Shown in pieces: positions 30,585 through 39,765 of a stretch of 64,000 nt of DNA. Numbering within the stretch: position 1 is the first letter of the stretch; every line of letters begins with the position of its first letter. Source of the DNA: Paracoccaceae bacterium (GTDB lineage: Bacteria; Pseudomonadota; Alphaproteobacteria; Rhodobacterales; Rhodobacteraceae); assembly GCA_016124615.1 (NCBI GenBank), contig WGNF01000011.1:1-64000 (forward strand), in the 5' to 3' direction. The position numbers were made by a program, and so were the translations under genes. Under the pieces are notes generated by a model that worked only from the letters and a program-made list of their open reading frames with translations, did not search any database and was not told where the DNA came from.

Positions 30585-30932
30585 ATGCGCTATCTCGCTC
30601 TTATCGCTTTCACATCGATGCTGGCCGCTTTCGGCGCCAATGCCCAGGGGCCGAAGGGAATGCGAGGGCCGCAAGGACCAGCATCCACAGCGGATCAGGC
30701 GCTGCAGCAGCAGGGGTTTACCGTGATGCAGACGGTGCGCGAACATAACCAGTTGCGCATCACCGCCCACCGGGACAACCAGTTGCGCGAGCTTGTCTAT
30801 GATGCCCGCACCGGCAAGCTGCTGTGGGACAACCTCGACCCCGAACGCGACCGCACGCGCGATCACCTCTTCCAGCAGGAGTTCGATCGTGACCGCGACC
30901 GCCTGCACCTGCGCGATCCGTCGACGCACTGA
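30585..30932 (+). CDS. Small exported protein with PepSY-like pattern
   Basis: The 115-residue protein has a signal peptide (MRYLALIAFTSMLAAFGANA). The mature part contains ADQALQQQGFTVMQTVREHNQLRI and DARTGKLLWDN, which follows the helix-strand-strand layout of PepSY units, though more weakly than at 17309. The C-terminus is rich in Asp/Arg/His. AAAGGAGG gives a strong ribosome site. It is followed after 30 bases by a glycine-zipper lipoprotein. Family membership is tentative. Confidence 0.65.
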   Translation: MRYLALIAFTSMLAAFGANAQGPKGMRGPQGPASTADQALQQQGFTVMQTVREHNQLRITAHRDNQLRELVYDARTGKLLWDNLDPERDRTRDHLFQQEFDRDRDRLHLRDPSTH

Positions 30933-30962
30933 CACCTCACGTCCACACACCAGGAGGATGTA

Positions 30963-31418
30963 ATGAGATTGAAAAGAACCGCGATCCTGCTGCCCTTCGC
31001 CGCGCTTCTTGCCGCGTGCGAACCGCAGCCTGGGCCCTATTATCCGACGAACAGCTACCCCTCGCAGCCGGAATACATCCAGTATGGCACCATCATCCAG
31101 GTCCGCCCCGTGACAATGCAGCGCACCGCGAACGGCGACCAGATCGTAGGCGCCGTGACCGGCGGGCTGGTCGGGGCGATCATCGGCAGCCAGTTCGGCG
31201 CTGGCACCGGCAAGGATCTGATGACCGGCGCTGGGGCGATCACCGGCGCAGTGATCGGTAGCAACATCGCTACGCATCAAAGCACCTATCAATCGGCGGC
31301 ATGGACGGTGCGGCTGGACAGCGGCGGCGTCATGACCATCATCCAGACTTCGGGCCGGTTCCACGTCGGTGACCGCGTGATGGTCGTGCAGAGCGGCAAC
31401 GAGACCTACCTGCAATAA
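30963..31418 (+). CDS. Glycine-zipper outer-membrane lipoprotein (SlyB-like)
   Basis: The 151-residue protein has a signal peptide ending in the lipobox LLAAC (Cys19), a Pro/Tyr-rich linker, then a glycine-zipper 2TM region (IVGAVTGGLVGAIIGSQFG and GAGAITGAVIGSNI, about 60-100), and a C-terminal small beta domain. This is the arrangement of SlyB/Pcp proteins, which stabilise the outer membrane and lipid A-associated complexes. AGGAGGATG upstream is the ribosome site. A bidirectional terminator follows. Confidence 0.88.
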   Translation: MRLKRTAILLPFAALLAACEPQPGPYYPTNSYPSQPEYIQYGTIIQVRPVTMQRTANGDQIVGAVTGGLVGAIIGSQFGAGTGKDLMTGAGAITGAVIGSNIATHQSTYQSAAWTVRLDSGGVMTIIQTSGRFHVGDRVMVVQSGNETYLQ

Positions 31419-31429
31419 CCCGATACCGA

Positions 31430-31452
31430 AGGCGCCGCGAACTGCGGCGCCT
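31430..31452. terminator. Bidirectional hairpin between convergent genes
   Basis: A 9-bp perfect stem (AGGCGCCGC / GCGGCGCCT) with a 5-base loop lies between the lipoprotein stop and the stop of the opposing ABC ATPase gene. Confidence 0.7.
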
Positions 31453-31459
31453 CGCGGCG

Positions 31460-32137
31460 TCAGGTCAGTCGCCCCTCGTCGATCTCGACGATGCGGTCGG
31501 CCAGGTCGAGGATGCGGGGATCGTGCGTCACCATGACCGTCGAGGTGCCGCGCGCTTGGCCCAGCTGCTTCAGCATCCGCACCACCGCCAACCCGGCCTC
31601 GCGGTCCAGCGCAGCGGTGGGTTCGTCGGCGAGCACCACCTCGGGGCTACCGACCAGTGCCCGGGCCACGGCCACGCGCTGCTTTTGCCCGCCCGACAGG
31701 TTGGCGGGCAAGTAATCCGTGCGGTCCGCCAGCCCCACCAGTTGCAGCATGTGCCGCGCCGCGGCCTCGGTTTCGGGAGTGCGGCGCAAGCCGTGCACCT
31801 GCAGTCCCATCAGCACGTTCTGCATCGCGGTCAGGCTGTCATGAAGGTTGTGCGCCTGAAAAATCACCCCAGTCCGGCGCCGCAGCGTTTCGGTCAGCGC
31901 GCGGTTGGCCCCCAGCAGTTCGTGCCCCATCAGCCGGACCGAACCGTCCTGCACATCGCGCAGGCAGCCCATCAACGTCAGCAGCGTGGTCTTGCCCGAG
32001 CCTGACGGGCCTACGAGTACGGTCAGCGAGCCCTTCACCACCGACAGGTTGATATCGAACAGCGCCTGCTTGCGCGCTTCGCCCTGCCCGAACCAGTGGT
32101 TGAGCCCGCGAACCATGATCGGATCGGTGTTGGCCAT
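31460..32137 (-). CDS. DevA-like ABC exporter ATPase
   Basis: The 225-residue ATPase has Walker A GPSGSGKTT, a Q-loop FQAHNLHDSL, signature LSGGQKQRVAVARA and Walker B VVLADEPTAALDR. It is the last gene of a three-gene operon (adaptor, permease, ATPase) with DevBCA order, as in cyanobacterial glycolipid exporters. DevA-type ATPases power MacB-class export through a TolC channel. The substrate here is unknown. Confidence 0.92.
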   Translation of the reverse strand: MANTDPIMVRGLNHWFGQGEARKQALFDINLSVVKGSLTVLVGPSGSGKTTLLTLMGCLRDVQDGSVRLMGHELLGANRALTETLRRRTGVIFQAHNLHDSLTAMQNVLMGLQVHGLRRTPETEAAARHMLQLVGLADRTDYLPANLSGGQKQRVAVARALVGSPEVVLADEPTAALDREAGLAVVRMLKQLGQARGTSTVMVTHDPRILDLADRIVEIDEGRLT

Positions 32138-32146
32138 CGCGCGCGC

Positions 32147-33319
32147 TCAGAACAGGTCGGCCGGGTCGGCCGCCGACAGCCGCCGCGTCGCGATGGCACC
32201 CGACACCACGCAGGTGACCAACGTAGCAACGAACACCGTGGTGGCCATCCCTGGCGTCATTGTCAGCGGCAGCGTGGTGGCTTTGCGCATCAGCGTCAGG
32301 ATCGCCGTACCGATGATCGCGCCGGGGATGAAGCCAAGGAAGGCCAGGATCAGCGCCTCCTCGAACACCACGCCCAGGAAAAAGCGGCGCGGATAGCCCA
32401 TGGCCTTGAAGGTGGCATATTCGCTCAGGTGATCGGCCACATCGGCAGACAGCACCTGATACACGATGACAATGCCCACCAGCACTCCGATCAGCACGCC
32501 GAAGCCGAAGATGATCCCAGTCGGCCGCTTGGTCTGCTGATAGACCAGATCCTCGGCCTTGGCCGCGGCGTAGCTGCGGATGCGCAACGCCTTGTCGGTG
32601 ATAATCTTCCGCAGACGCGCCGCCACCGCGTCCGGGTCGGCGCCGGGGGCGACCTTTAGCAGGATATGGTCGGGCGCGGCGGAACTGCGCGCGGGGAACA
32701 GGTCCAGAAACGTCTGGTCCGACACGATCATGTAGCCGTCGCCCCCGAAGCCGCCGCCGCCGGCAAAGGTGTCGTTGATCGAAAGCGTCTTGCCCGACAC
32801 CTCGAAACTGGCCGACGATTGCGGCCGGATCGCCGCTGCCTCATCCCGCGGCAGGCCCCGGCTCAGCCGGTCGAGCAGCGCGGAATCGCGGAGCTGCAAT
32901 AGCGCGACCTTGTCGGCGATGCCGGGCGACAGGAAGCCCGACTGCTCCGGGTCGACACCAAAGGTGGTCAGCGTCAGGGTCTTCTGCACTCGGGGCCAGC
33001 TGACATTGGCCATCATCAGCCCCATGCCCGCGGTCACCTCCGGGTCTTGCATGGCCTGGAACATCCACTGTCTGGCGACGTTGCCGCCCTCGCTCAGCGA
33101 ATTGGCATCCTGCGCCGAAATCATGATGTCCGCTTGGAAGAAATCGTAAGGCTTCAGCGTCGCCAGCGACATCGAGTTCATCAGGCTGACCTGTACGAAC
33201 ACCAGCACATTGGCGAAAGCCACCCCAGCCAGGGCCGCCCCGAAGCGGGTGCGCCGGTGCATCAACTGCAACCAGCCGATGGGCAGGCGGCCGAACAGCC
33301 ACTCGAGCAGGCGGCTCAT
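32147..33319 (-). CDS. DevC-like FtsX-family permease
   Basis: The 390-residue permease has one N-terminal helix (about 25-45, LAGVAFANVLVFVQVSLMN), a periplasmic domain to about 260, and three C-terminal helices of the FtsX domain (FGVLIGVLVGIVIVYQVL, EALILAFLGFIPGAIIG, TVFVATLVTCVVSGAIA). The N-terminal HRRTRFGAALAGVAFA block is typical of DevC. It overlaps the adaptor gene by four bases. It should dimerise and couple the cytosolic ATPase to the periplasmic adaptor. Confidence 0.92.
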   Translation of the reverse strand: MSRLLEWLFGRLPIGWLQLMHRRTRFGAALAGVAFANVLVFVQVSLMNSMSLATLKPYDFFQADIMISAQDANSLSEGGNVARQWMFQAMQDPEVTAGMGLMMANVSWPRVQKTLTLTTFGVDPEQSGFLSPGIADKVALLQLRDSALLDRLSRGLPRDEAAAIRPQSSASFEVSGKTLSINDTFAGGGGFGGDGYMIVSDQTFLDLFPARSSAAPDHILLKVAPGADPDAVAARLRKIITDKALRIRSYAAAKAEDLVYQQTKRPTGIIFGFGVLIGVLVGIVIVYQVLSADVADHLSEYATFKAMGYPRRFFLGVVFEEALILAFLGFIPGAIIGTAILTLMRKATTLPLTMTPGMATTVFVATLVTCVVSGAIATRRLSAADPADLF

Positions 33320-34551
33320 GGCGTCGCCGCTGTGGCGCGCGTGTCGATCCGGGCGATGACCTCAAGGTTTGTGTAGCGTGCCGCGATCTTCGACGAGGCC
33401 GGGTCCAGCGCGACGCGGATCTTCACCACCCGCGCATCGGTATTGGCGGCGGTATCGTCGCCGATCAGCCCCTGTCGCCCGACGATAAGCCCCACCTCCT
33501 GCACCCGGCCGCGCAATGTCTGCCCCAGCGCGACCGAGGCCAGTTCCACCGCTTGCCCCGGCGCAATGGCTGCAACCCGGTCCTGATAAATCTCTGCCTC
33601 GGCCATCATCTGCGAGGTGTCGCCCATCTGCATGATGCCGGTCGCGGGCGGCTTCTCCCCGGGCCGGGCGTTGATTTCCAGCACCACGCCAGTGATCGGC
33701 GCCAGCACGTCGGCACGCAACACATCGGCCTGCGCACGTTCCAGATCGGCGCGGGCGGCGTCGAGATTGCGTTTGGCCACGATCACATCTGGCTGGCTGT
33801 TGATATCAGCGGCGGAAAACCGGGCCAGAGTCGCCCTGGCCTTTTCCACTGCCAGCGCCGATTGCCGCTCGGTCGCCACCACCGCGTCCAGCGCGGCCTG
33901 CGTCGCCACGCCCCGGTCGTGCAATTCCTTCACCCTGGCCAGATCGGCCGTCGCTGCGACCGAGGCCGCCTCGGCTTGAGCAAGTGCGGCGCGCGCCTCG
34001 TCCCCGCTGTTCAGCACCGTGGCCCGCGTCTGGACCAGCGTCGCCTCGCGCACCGCCATGCTGGCCTCGGCAGACAGCACGGTGCCCTGCAGCTGTTGTG
34101 CGTTGTCCAGCCGTGCGATCACCGTGCCCTTTTCGACATGCTGGCCTTCCCGCACCAGGATTTCGGCGATCCGCGCGTCCCCGGCGCCATAGGGCGGCGC
34201 CACGGTAACGATGTCGCCCTTCGGCATCAGCCGGGCCAGGCCGACCACGTCGGTCACCTGCATCGTCTCGGCCATGTCCTTCGGGATCTCGACATTCGGC
34301 GGCAGCGCGATCGGCGCAGCCGAGCCGCCGCCGGGGGTCAGCCCGGTAAACTGGTAGAATTTCTTCAGGCCAAGTGGCTGGAAATACATTCCCATCACCG
34401 CGCCGGAAAACATGATCGGCGGCAGCAGCAGCAAAAGCAGCAACCACCGCGCACGACGCCGGAACCCGTGTCGTCGCAGCGCCCCCTGTGCCGCAGCATC
34501 GTCGTGACGTACCAGCTCGGTCGGCAGGTCAGGAGCAGGTGACTGGGTCAT
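33316..34551 (-). CDS. DevB/HlyD-like adaptor of the exporter
   Basis: The 411-residue membrane-fusion protein has a cytosolic N-terminus, a helix at about 35-55 (WLLLLLLLPPIMFSGAVMG), lipoyl halves and a long coiled-coil hairpin (about 140-270, Ala/Glu/Arg-rich). It starts the DevBCA-like operon and is followed by the permease gene with a four-base overlap. The ATG at 34551 is preferred to a TTG two codons earlier. The start faces the SHOCT gene at 34769 across a 217-base divergent gap. Confidence 0.9.
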   Translation of the reverse strand: MTQSPAPDLPTELVRHDDAAAQGALRRHGFRRRARWLLLLLLLPPIMFSGAVMGMYFQPLGLKKFYQFTGLTPGGGSAAPIALPPNVEIPKDMAETMQVTDVVGLARLMPKGDIVTVAPPYGAGDARIAEILVREGQHVEKGTVIARLDNAQQLQGTVLSAEASMAVREATLVQTRATVLNSGDEARAALAQAEAASVAATADLARVKELHDRGVATQAALDAVVATERQSALAVEKARATLARFSAADINSQPDVIVAKRNLDAARADLERAQADVLRADVLAPITGVVLEINARPGEKPPATGIMQMGDTSQMMAEAEIYQDRVAAIAPGQAVELASVALGQTLRGRVQEVGLIVGRQGLIGDDTAANTDARVVKIRVALDPASSKIAARYTNLEVIARIDTRATAATP

Positions 34552-34768
34552 GGCCAACTTTCCGAATGGAAAATCACAAACGCGTGTACCACACTAGGCT
34601 GACCCGGTTCCCACACGCAAGCATGCAATTTTGGGAATGGGTTTAGGTTGCTAAAGCTGCGGCAACCGCATCACCGCGGCGGCGCTAGAATTGATCGAGG
34701 TCAAGGCAAACCTGTCCCGTCGGGCGGAAAATCCCAATAGTGGAGTTCTGGATGGATTGGACAAGGCG

Positions 34769-35125
34769 ATGAAGAGGCAACTCGTGGGTGTTGGCGTTGT
34801 AACGATGGCGACTGCGGGCGCGGCACTTGCCGACGTCGGAGGTGGTCAGGGGCCTTATGGCGGCTATGGCCCGGGAATGATGTGGGGCGGCGGCGAACAG
34901 TGGGGCGGTTTCGGAATGGTGCTCGGGCCGATCTTCATGATTCTCGTTTTGGTGGGGATAATCGTGGGTGTGATCTATCTGATCCGCACCTTTGCACCGC
35001 ACGCAATCTCGCCGATGCATGGGCCGACGGAGGATCGCGCGTTGACAATCCTGCGCGAGCGGCTTGCCAAGGGTGAGATCGACTCCAAGGAATTCGAGGA
35101 CCGTAGACGGATGCTGTCGCAGTGA
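34769..35125 (+). CDS. Small membrane protein with SHOCT domain
   Basis: The 118-residue protein has a signal-like N-terminus and a Gly/Trp/Tyr-rich periplasmic stretch (GGGQGPYGGYGPGMMWGGGE). One membrane helix follows (about 52-75), then a C-terminal SHOCT motif (EDRALTILRERLAKGEIDSK, then EFEDRRRML). SHOCT domains are short C-terminal helix pairs of unknown mechanism, often in stress-related membrane proteins. It is transcribed divergently from the DevBCA-like operon. Confidence 0.82.
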   Translation: MKRQLVGVGVVTMATAGAALADVGGGQGPYGGYGPGMMWGGGEQWGGFGMVLGPIFMILVLVGIIVGVIYLIRTFAPHAISPMHGPTEDRALTILRERLAKGEIDSKEFEDRRRMLSQ

Positions 35126-35512
35126 TGCAAATCGCTCGTCCCCGACGCGCATGGACAGGGTGATGAATTAAGCGCGAACCCCGCCGCTCGACATTCCGCG
35201 CCCCGGCCTCCATCAAACCGCACGAGAGCACTTCTCCTCGGGCGAGATCATTCTCGTCACTGTCCTGCCCAGCCACTCGGCCGATAGTAGGCTCTCTTCG
35301 AGGTTGCCCAGGGACCAAGGCCCGGGCAGGTGCGCGTCTTGCTGGAGTTCGGGGGCAACACGGAACTGCAGAATCTGGCCGAGTCTTCACCGTTTCGCTT
35401 GTCGTGGTTGTAGAGGCGAGGTGTCGTTGCCCTTGGCACGCGATGTGTGCCTGTGAATAGCCCCATGTTTCGTGGACGCCTTCTTTGCTAATTTTGAGGC
35501 AAGGAGGCCATG
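35126..35512. other. Gene-free stretch before IS3 remnant
   Basis: No frame with recognisable protein pattern was found. It lies between the SHOCT gene and a dead IS3-type transposase start and probably is decayed mobile-element or flanking DNA. Confidence 0.45.
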
Positions 35513-35650
35513 ATGGGCACAGGCAATTTCAGTGACGAGTTCAAGCGTGATGCGGTCGCACAGATCACCGAGCGAGGTTTCTGCGCGGGCTTTCCCGCAG
35601 CGTGGCGGCTACACGGCATATCGGCATGTCACGCCCTGGCGGTTGTTGCC
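35513..35650 (+). mobile_element. IS3-family orfA remnant
   Basis: The frame begins MGTGNFSDEFKRDAVAQITE, the standard N-terminus of IS3-group OrfA proteins (HTH transposase subunit). After ITERG the similarity breaks; the DNA still vaguely resembles the downstream HTH region but in a shifted, eroded state. OrfB is absent. The neighbouring sequence to 35877 shows nothing recognisable. Confidence 0.75.
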
Positions 35651-35877
35651 CGGTCTCTGGTGAGGCTCGCCTGCCTCATTCGGAGCGGTAAAAGCAGAAA
35701 CCGCCGTCCGGCGACTCGCGAGCGAGCAAATAGCCTACAGATTTTGACACCGCATCGCGGAGCTTCGCTGGCGCAGCTTCGAAAGCTTGTCCGTGCACCT
35801 TGCTTCCTTCAGAAATCAGGCTCCGGCAAGCAGAGCACGGCTCACCTTCCGCCAGACATGGGCCACGAATCTCCTTT

Positions 35878-37671
35878 CTATTTGCGGGGAGTCCGCGGCA
35901 CCATGTAGAAGAAATCCCTGTTGTCCGGATAGTCGACAAAACGTGCCAAAGTGCGGCCTTGGCTGTCCTTGCGGTCGACGGCTGCCATGCCGGGCATCAG
36001 ATGCTCGATCTGCCGCTGCCCCGTGCTGCGGTCGTAGATGGCAAGATACGTGTGCTCCAGCGCATTCATGTCGAGCAGCATGGCGTAGCGGCAACCATAG
36101 GCCTCGAAGGTCCGCGCCATCGCCGAGGGTGTTGCGGTCGAGAAAAAGCCGTAGACGAGATATTTCTTGCTGTCTTGGTCGATCATGCAGGCGCCGGCGC
36201 GCAGCGTCCGCAACCGGTTGTTGGCGGATCCCGACCAGTTTCCGTCTTCGCCGCTTGCCACCAGGGCGCCCGGAATGCCGGGCCCGCCCGCTGGGTTACT
36301 TTCGAGAAGGGGAACGCCGTTCTGCCGGGCGAAGCGGATCTTCGGCAGCATCGCATCGTCCGTGGCGGCCCAGGTCTTCATGTGGATGCTGCCGTCGTCC
36401 AGCACGTAGAGCGTCGCAAGCCCCGGCTGCAGCTTGCTCAGGATCACGCCTTGCTGGATGAAGCCGTAGTGCGAGCCGTGGTTAACCCGCGACAGCGGTC
36501 CGCTCTTGAAGGCGCCATGGCGGCGCTTGAACCCCGCCGCGAAGGTCGCAACGACACGCGGGGCGAGTACCGGATTTAGCATGCCGAGCGGCACGACGGG
36601 CGCCAGGTTGCCGACGCCGTCCGGACCGGGGAGTGCAGGGTCCGTCACGCCGTCCGGTGGGCGCGGCGACCAGCCAAGCCCCGGATTGGCCGTGCCGACC
36701 GCGTAGCCCAGCTGGAACTGCGACAGATCGAAGGCCACGAAGTAGTCCATCGAGCCCGACTCGATCCGATCCAACGGTCTGGTCACACCCGGGCCGTTCA
36801 GGATGGTTGGGTCGATGACCCCCGGCTGGAGCGCGCTGGCATAGATATCCGGGATGTCCGCCAACTGGTACCAGCGACCGAGCGCCATTTCGCCCGGCGC
36901 ATGCGTCACCAGCCGCAGCTCTATTTCGCTGTGCACTGCATAGTGCTTGCTCTGGGCAGGGGGCGGCCCTGCGGGCGCCGCGCTGTCTGCCGCCTGTGAA
37001 ACGGATGGTACCGTCGGCGCGACGATGCGATAGGCATCCTTGAAGAACACGTTCTTCACCAGGCCGACGATCATTTCTCCGCCAGGGACGTTGTTCCGGA
37101 CAAAGCTTGCAGTTTGCTCGAGTCGCGAGGAGTTTCCCTCGACCGGGTTTCTGAGGAAGAGATGCCCCTCGCAAATCGGCGCGAAGGGCAAGCCACCTGC
37201 GCGCGCGGCGGTGAGTTCCTGGTCAGCGTTGGCCCAGGGTGCACACTTGGTCGCGCTTGTGCCGAGCTGTAGAGCGAGTTGCGGATCGGGGCCACCAGCA
37301 AGGGTGATAGTCTGGCCTTCCGGAGAGGGGTTCTGCAGATGGTAGGCGGTGCCCGCATCCCATGGCCCGATCTGCAGGATGAACCAGGAATTCACATTTG
37401 GATTGAGAGAAATCAGCGTCACGCTGCGGCCATCGGCCAGGTGCGCCGTCTGCGTCGTACGGAACGGTTGCAGGTCGATGACGCTCTTGGGGCGATCGGC
37501 GCGATAAGCCGTCATCTGCTGCGACGGGTCCGCTGGCGGTGGAGCGGCGGCGCCATTCGACAGAGGTACAGCATTGGCCGCGATCAGGGCGGTGGACCCC
37601 AATATCGCGAGCGAGAAAGGACGAGCGGCCCAGGCGTAGAGCACTCGCAAAAGGTGGAAGGGTCTGGGCAC
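35878..37671 (-). CDS. Large exported protein of unknown function
   Basis: I do not recognise the family with confidence. The 597-residue protein starts at a GTG and has an N-terminal hydrophobic segment (about 17-38) consistent with export or anchoring. The mature part lacks further helices. Five or more cysteines are spread through it. The C-terminal third (YLVYGFFSTATPSAMARTF to YGCRYAMLLDMNALEHTYLA) faintly resembles phosphodiester glycosidase (NAGPA/DUF2233) domains, but the usual Asp-Gly-Gly tail is missing. A CTTACA-N4-TGTAAG box lies 141 bases before the start, linking it to the envelope island. Confidence 0.7.
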   Translation of the reverse strand: MPRPFHLLRVLYAWAARPFSLAILGSTALIAANAVPLSNGAAAPPPADPSQQMTAYRADRPKSVIDLQPFRTTQTAHLADGRSVTLISLNPNVNSWFILQIGPWDAGTAYHLQNPSPEGQTITLAGGPDPQLALQLGTSATKCAPWANADQELTAARAGGLPFAPICEGHLFLRNPVEGNSSRLEQTASFVRNNVPGGEMIVGLVKNVFFKDAYRIVAPTVPSVSQAADSAAPAGPPPAQSKHYAVHSEIELRLVTHAPGEMALGRWYQLADIPDIYASALQPGVIDPTILNGPGVTRPLDRIESGSMDYFVAFDLSQFQLGYAVGTANPGLGWSPRPPDGVTDPALPGPDGVGNLAPVVPLGMLNPVLAPRVVATFAAGFKRRHGAFKSGPLSRVNHGSHYGFIQQGVILSKLQPGLATLYVLDDGSIHMKTWAATDDAMLPKIRFARQNGVPLLESNPAGGPGIPGALVASGEDGNWSGSANNRLRTLRAGACMIDQDSKKYLVYGFFSTATPSAMARTFEAYGCRYAMLLDMNALEHTYLAIYDRSTGQRQIEHLMPGMAAVDRKDSQGRTLARFVDYPDNRDFFYMVPRTPRK

Positions 37672-37811
37672 GGCTCTTTTCTCTGTCTGCTCTCTATGGC
37701 GATGTCGTCGTCATCCCCTGGCGCCGGACCGGAAGGTCACGCCCGTCGGCGGAGGATGCCTCATCAAGCACCACCCTGCTTCCATCGGGCTGACGCTGAG
37801 CTGTCGGCGGC

Positions 37812-37827
37812 CTTACAAATCCGTAAG
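37812..37827. promoter_or_regulatory. CTTACA-N4-TGTAAG box 1
   Basis: CTTACAAATCCGTAAG, one mismatch from a perfect 6-4-6 palindrome. It lies in the 386-base divergent gap between the unknown exported protein (start 37671) and the COG4705 gene (start 38058). A second copy occurs 111 bases to the right. No other feature was seen in this gap. Confidence 0.6.
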
Positions 37828-37938
37828 ATCGGCGGCCACGCGCCGATCGAAGTCCGTAACTCCGAAACTCGTGCGCGCATCGCAGCGAGAACCGAAAGCT
37901 GGCGGGCGCCCCCGATGCGCGCGAAGGGAGGGAAGAAG

Positions 37939-37954
37939 CTTACATATTTGTAAG
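37939..37954. promoter_or_regulatory. CTTACA-N4-TGTAAG box 2
   Basis: CTTACATATTTGTAAG is a perfect 6-4-6 palindrome (extended to GCTTAC...GTAAGC) 103 bases before the COG4705 gene at 38058. Confidence 0.65.
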
Positions 37955-38057
37955 CTCACGGCCTGTTCATTTCGCAGGCGCAGCAATTCGGTTAGGCATC
38001 TCCGGTGCCGCCCCGTCCATGGCGCAAGAGTCTCGCGAAACTCGAAGGTACCCGCCG

Positions 38058-38858
38058 ATGTCCCAGACAGCCCTTCTGTTCGACGCGCCGACAAAGGCGC
38101 AGCGCAGTCCATTCTCCAAGGTGCCCGAAGTCACCGCTCTGTTCTGGATCGTGAAAGTTCTGACGACGGGCATGGGCGAGACCACGTCGGATTTCCTGGT
38201 CCATCGGATCGACCCGCCGATCGCGGTCGCTCTCGGCTTTGCAGGGTTCGTGGCCGCACTTGCCGTGCAACTCGCCGCGCCACGCTATAATGCGTGGATC
38301 TACTGGGCGGCCGTGGTCATGGTCAGCGTCTTCGGCACGATGGCGGCCGATGTTCTGCACGTCGCCCTTGGCGTTCCCTACATCGCCTCGACCATCGCTT
38401 TTGCCGTCGCGCTGGCCGCGATCCTCGTCGTCTGGCAGCGGACCGAGGGCACCTTGTCGATCCACAGCATCCACCGGCGCCGACGTGAAGCCTTCTACTG
38501 GGCGACCGTACTGGCCACCTTCGCGCTTGGCACTGCCGCCGGCGATATGACGGCCAAGAACCTCGGGTTCGGCTATCTCGACTCCGGGTTCCTGTTTGCG
38601 GCGGTGATGGCGGTGCCGGCGCTGGCCCGGTGGAAGCTCGGCATGGCAGAGATTCCAGCCTTCTGGTTCGCTTATATTGTCACGCGCCCCCTCGGCGCCT
38701 CCTTCGCCGATTGGATGGGGGTAAGCCCCGAGCGCGGCGGGCTCGGATGGGGTACCGGGCCGGTCAGTCTGGTCGCCTTTGTCCTGATCCTCCTTCTGGT
38801 GGGATATCTTGCCGCAACGAGAGCTGACGTAGAGCCAGAAAGCGACGCGACGGATTGA
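38058..38858 (+). CDS. COG4705-type multispanning membrane protein (copy 1)
   Basis: The 266-residue protein has eight predicted helices in two similar halves. Each half carries a motif with conserved polar residues: KVLTTGMGETTSDFL near residue 31 and ALGTAAGDMTAKNLG near 165, and each is followed by a TRPLGAS- or IHSIH-type loop. The repeat suggests a transporter or channel, but no function is established. A paralogue lies at 49903 on the opposite strand, and both occur in promoters or operons bearing the CTTACA box. Confidence 0.82.
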   Translation: MSQTALLFDAPTKAQRSPFSKVPEVTALFWIVKVLTTGMGETTSDFLVHRIDPPIAVALGFAGFVAALAVQLAAPRYNAWIYWAAVVMVSVFGTMAADVLHVALGVPYIASTIAFAVALAAILVVWQRTEGTLSIHSIHRRRREAFYWATVLATFALGTAAGDMTAKNLGFGYLDSGFLFAAVMAVPALARWKLGMAEIPAFWFAYIVTRPLGASFADWMGVSPERGGLGWGTGPVSLVAFVLILLLVGYLAATRADVEPESDATD

Positions 38859-38876
38859 GCGACGCCGCGCGGCCGT

Positions 38877-39746
38877 TCAGTTCGAATGCGTGCCGACGAT
38901 CTTGCCCTCCACCAGCTTGGTGAACGGCACGAAATTTACGATGGAGCCGTGGTAGATATCCGAGCGGGCGATGGTGAACCGGCCGTCCGCCTGCTGCGTC
39001 TTGTCGATCCTGAGCACATGCTGCGCCCCCGGCGGGCCGATCGGGATCACCATGACACCACCTGGCTTCAGCTGCTGCAGGAGCGGCGGCGGCACATGGT
39101 CGATGCCGCAGGTGACGATGATCTTGTCGAACGGCGCGAATTCCTCCCAGCCGTAGTAGCCGTCGTCGTTTTTGCGCTGGATCGCCTGGTATTCGGTGTA
39201 GCCCTGCGCGATCAGATCGGCATAGACGCCGCCGGTTCGCTCGTAGAGCGGCTTGATGATCTCGATCGTGTGGAGTTGGTCGGTGAGGTTCGCCAGGACC
39301 GCCGACTGGTAGCCTGATCCGGTGCCGACTTCGAGCACCCGCTCGCCCTTCTGCGGGTCGATCGTGTTGGTCATCCGCATCACCGTGTGCGGCCCGGTGA
39401 TCGAGACGCCGTAGCCGATGTCGAGGTAATGCCATTCGTAGGCGCGCGAAAGGTTGGGCTTCGTCACGAAATCCTCGCGCGGGGTCATCAGGTAAGCGCG
39501 CTTGTTGCGGTCGTTCCAGACATCGTTGTGGGCGATCAGCTGCAGGAACCGGTCGTAGCGCTGACCGAGGTAAAGCGGGTCCTCGCCACGGTTGGCGACC
39601 ATCCAGTCGATGAAGGCCTGGCGGTCGTCCATCGGAGGTGTGGCGTTCCAATCGTAGGGTTTCGGCACGACTGCCGAGGCGGGAGGCGGCAGGGCCGCGG
39701 CGGCAAGTGCAGCCGTAGCCCCGGCAACAAAGGTGCGTCTGTCCAT
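38877..39746 (-). CDS. Tat-exported PCMT-fold methyltransferase-like protein
   Basis: The 289-residue protein has a twin-arginine signal (DRRTFVAGATAALAAAALP, cleavage near ASA-VV). The body matches protein-L-isoaspartate O-methyltransferases, including the SAM-binding motif VLEVGTGSGYQSAVL (137-151), HTIEII, and the GGVMVIPIGPPG strand. PCMT repairs isoaspartyl residues using SAM in the cytosol, so a Tat-exported copy is odd because SAM is not expected in the periplasm. It lies 19 bases after the gene for the membrane spermidine-synthase-like protein and probably works with it. Either it binds another ligand or the Tat signal is not used. Confidence 0.85.
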   Translation of the reverse strand: MDRRTFVAGATAALAAAALPPPASAVVPKPYDWNATPPMDDRQAFIDWMVANRGEDPLYLGQRYDRFLQLIAHNDVWNDRNKRAYLMTPREDFVTKPNLSRAYEWHYLDIGYGVSITGPHTVMRMTNTIDPQKGERVLEVGTGSGYQSAVLANLTDQLHTIEIIKPLYERTGGVYADLIAQGYTEYQAIQRKNDDGYYGWEEFAPFDKIIVTCGIDHVPPPLLQQLKPGGVMVIPIGPPGAQHVLRIDKTQQADGRFTIARSDIYHGSIVNFVPFTKLVEGKIVGTHSN

Positions 39747-39765
39747 CGGTCTCCTCCGTCAGGTG

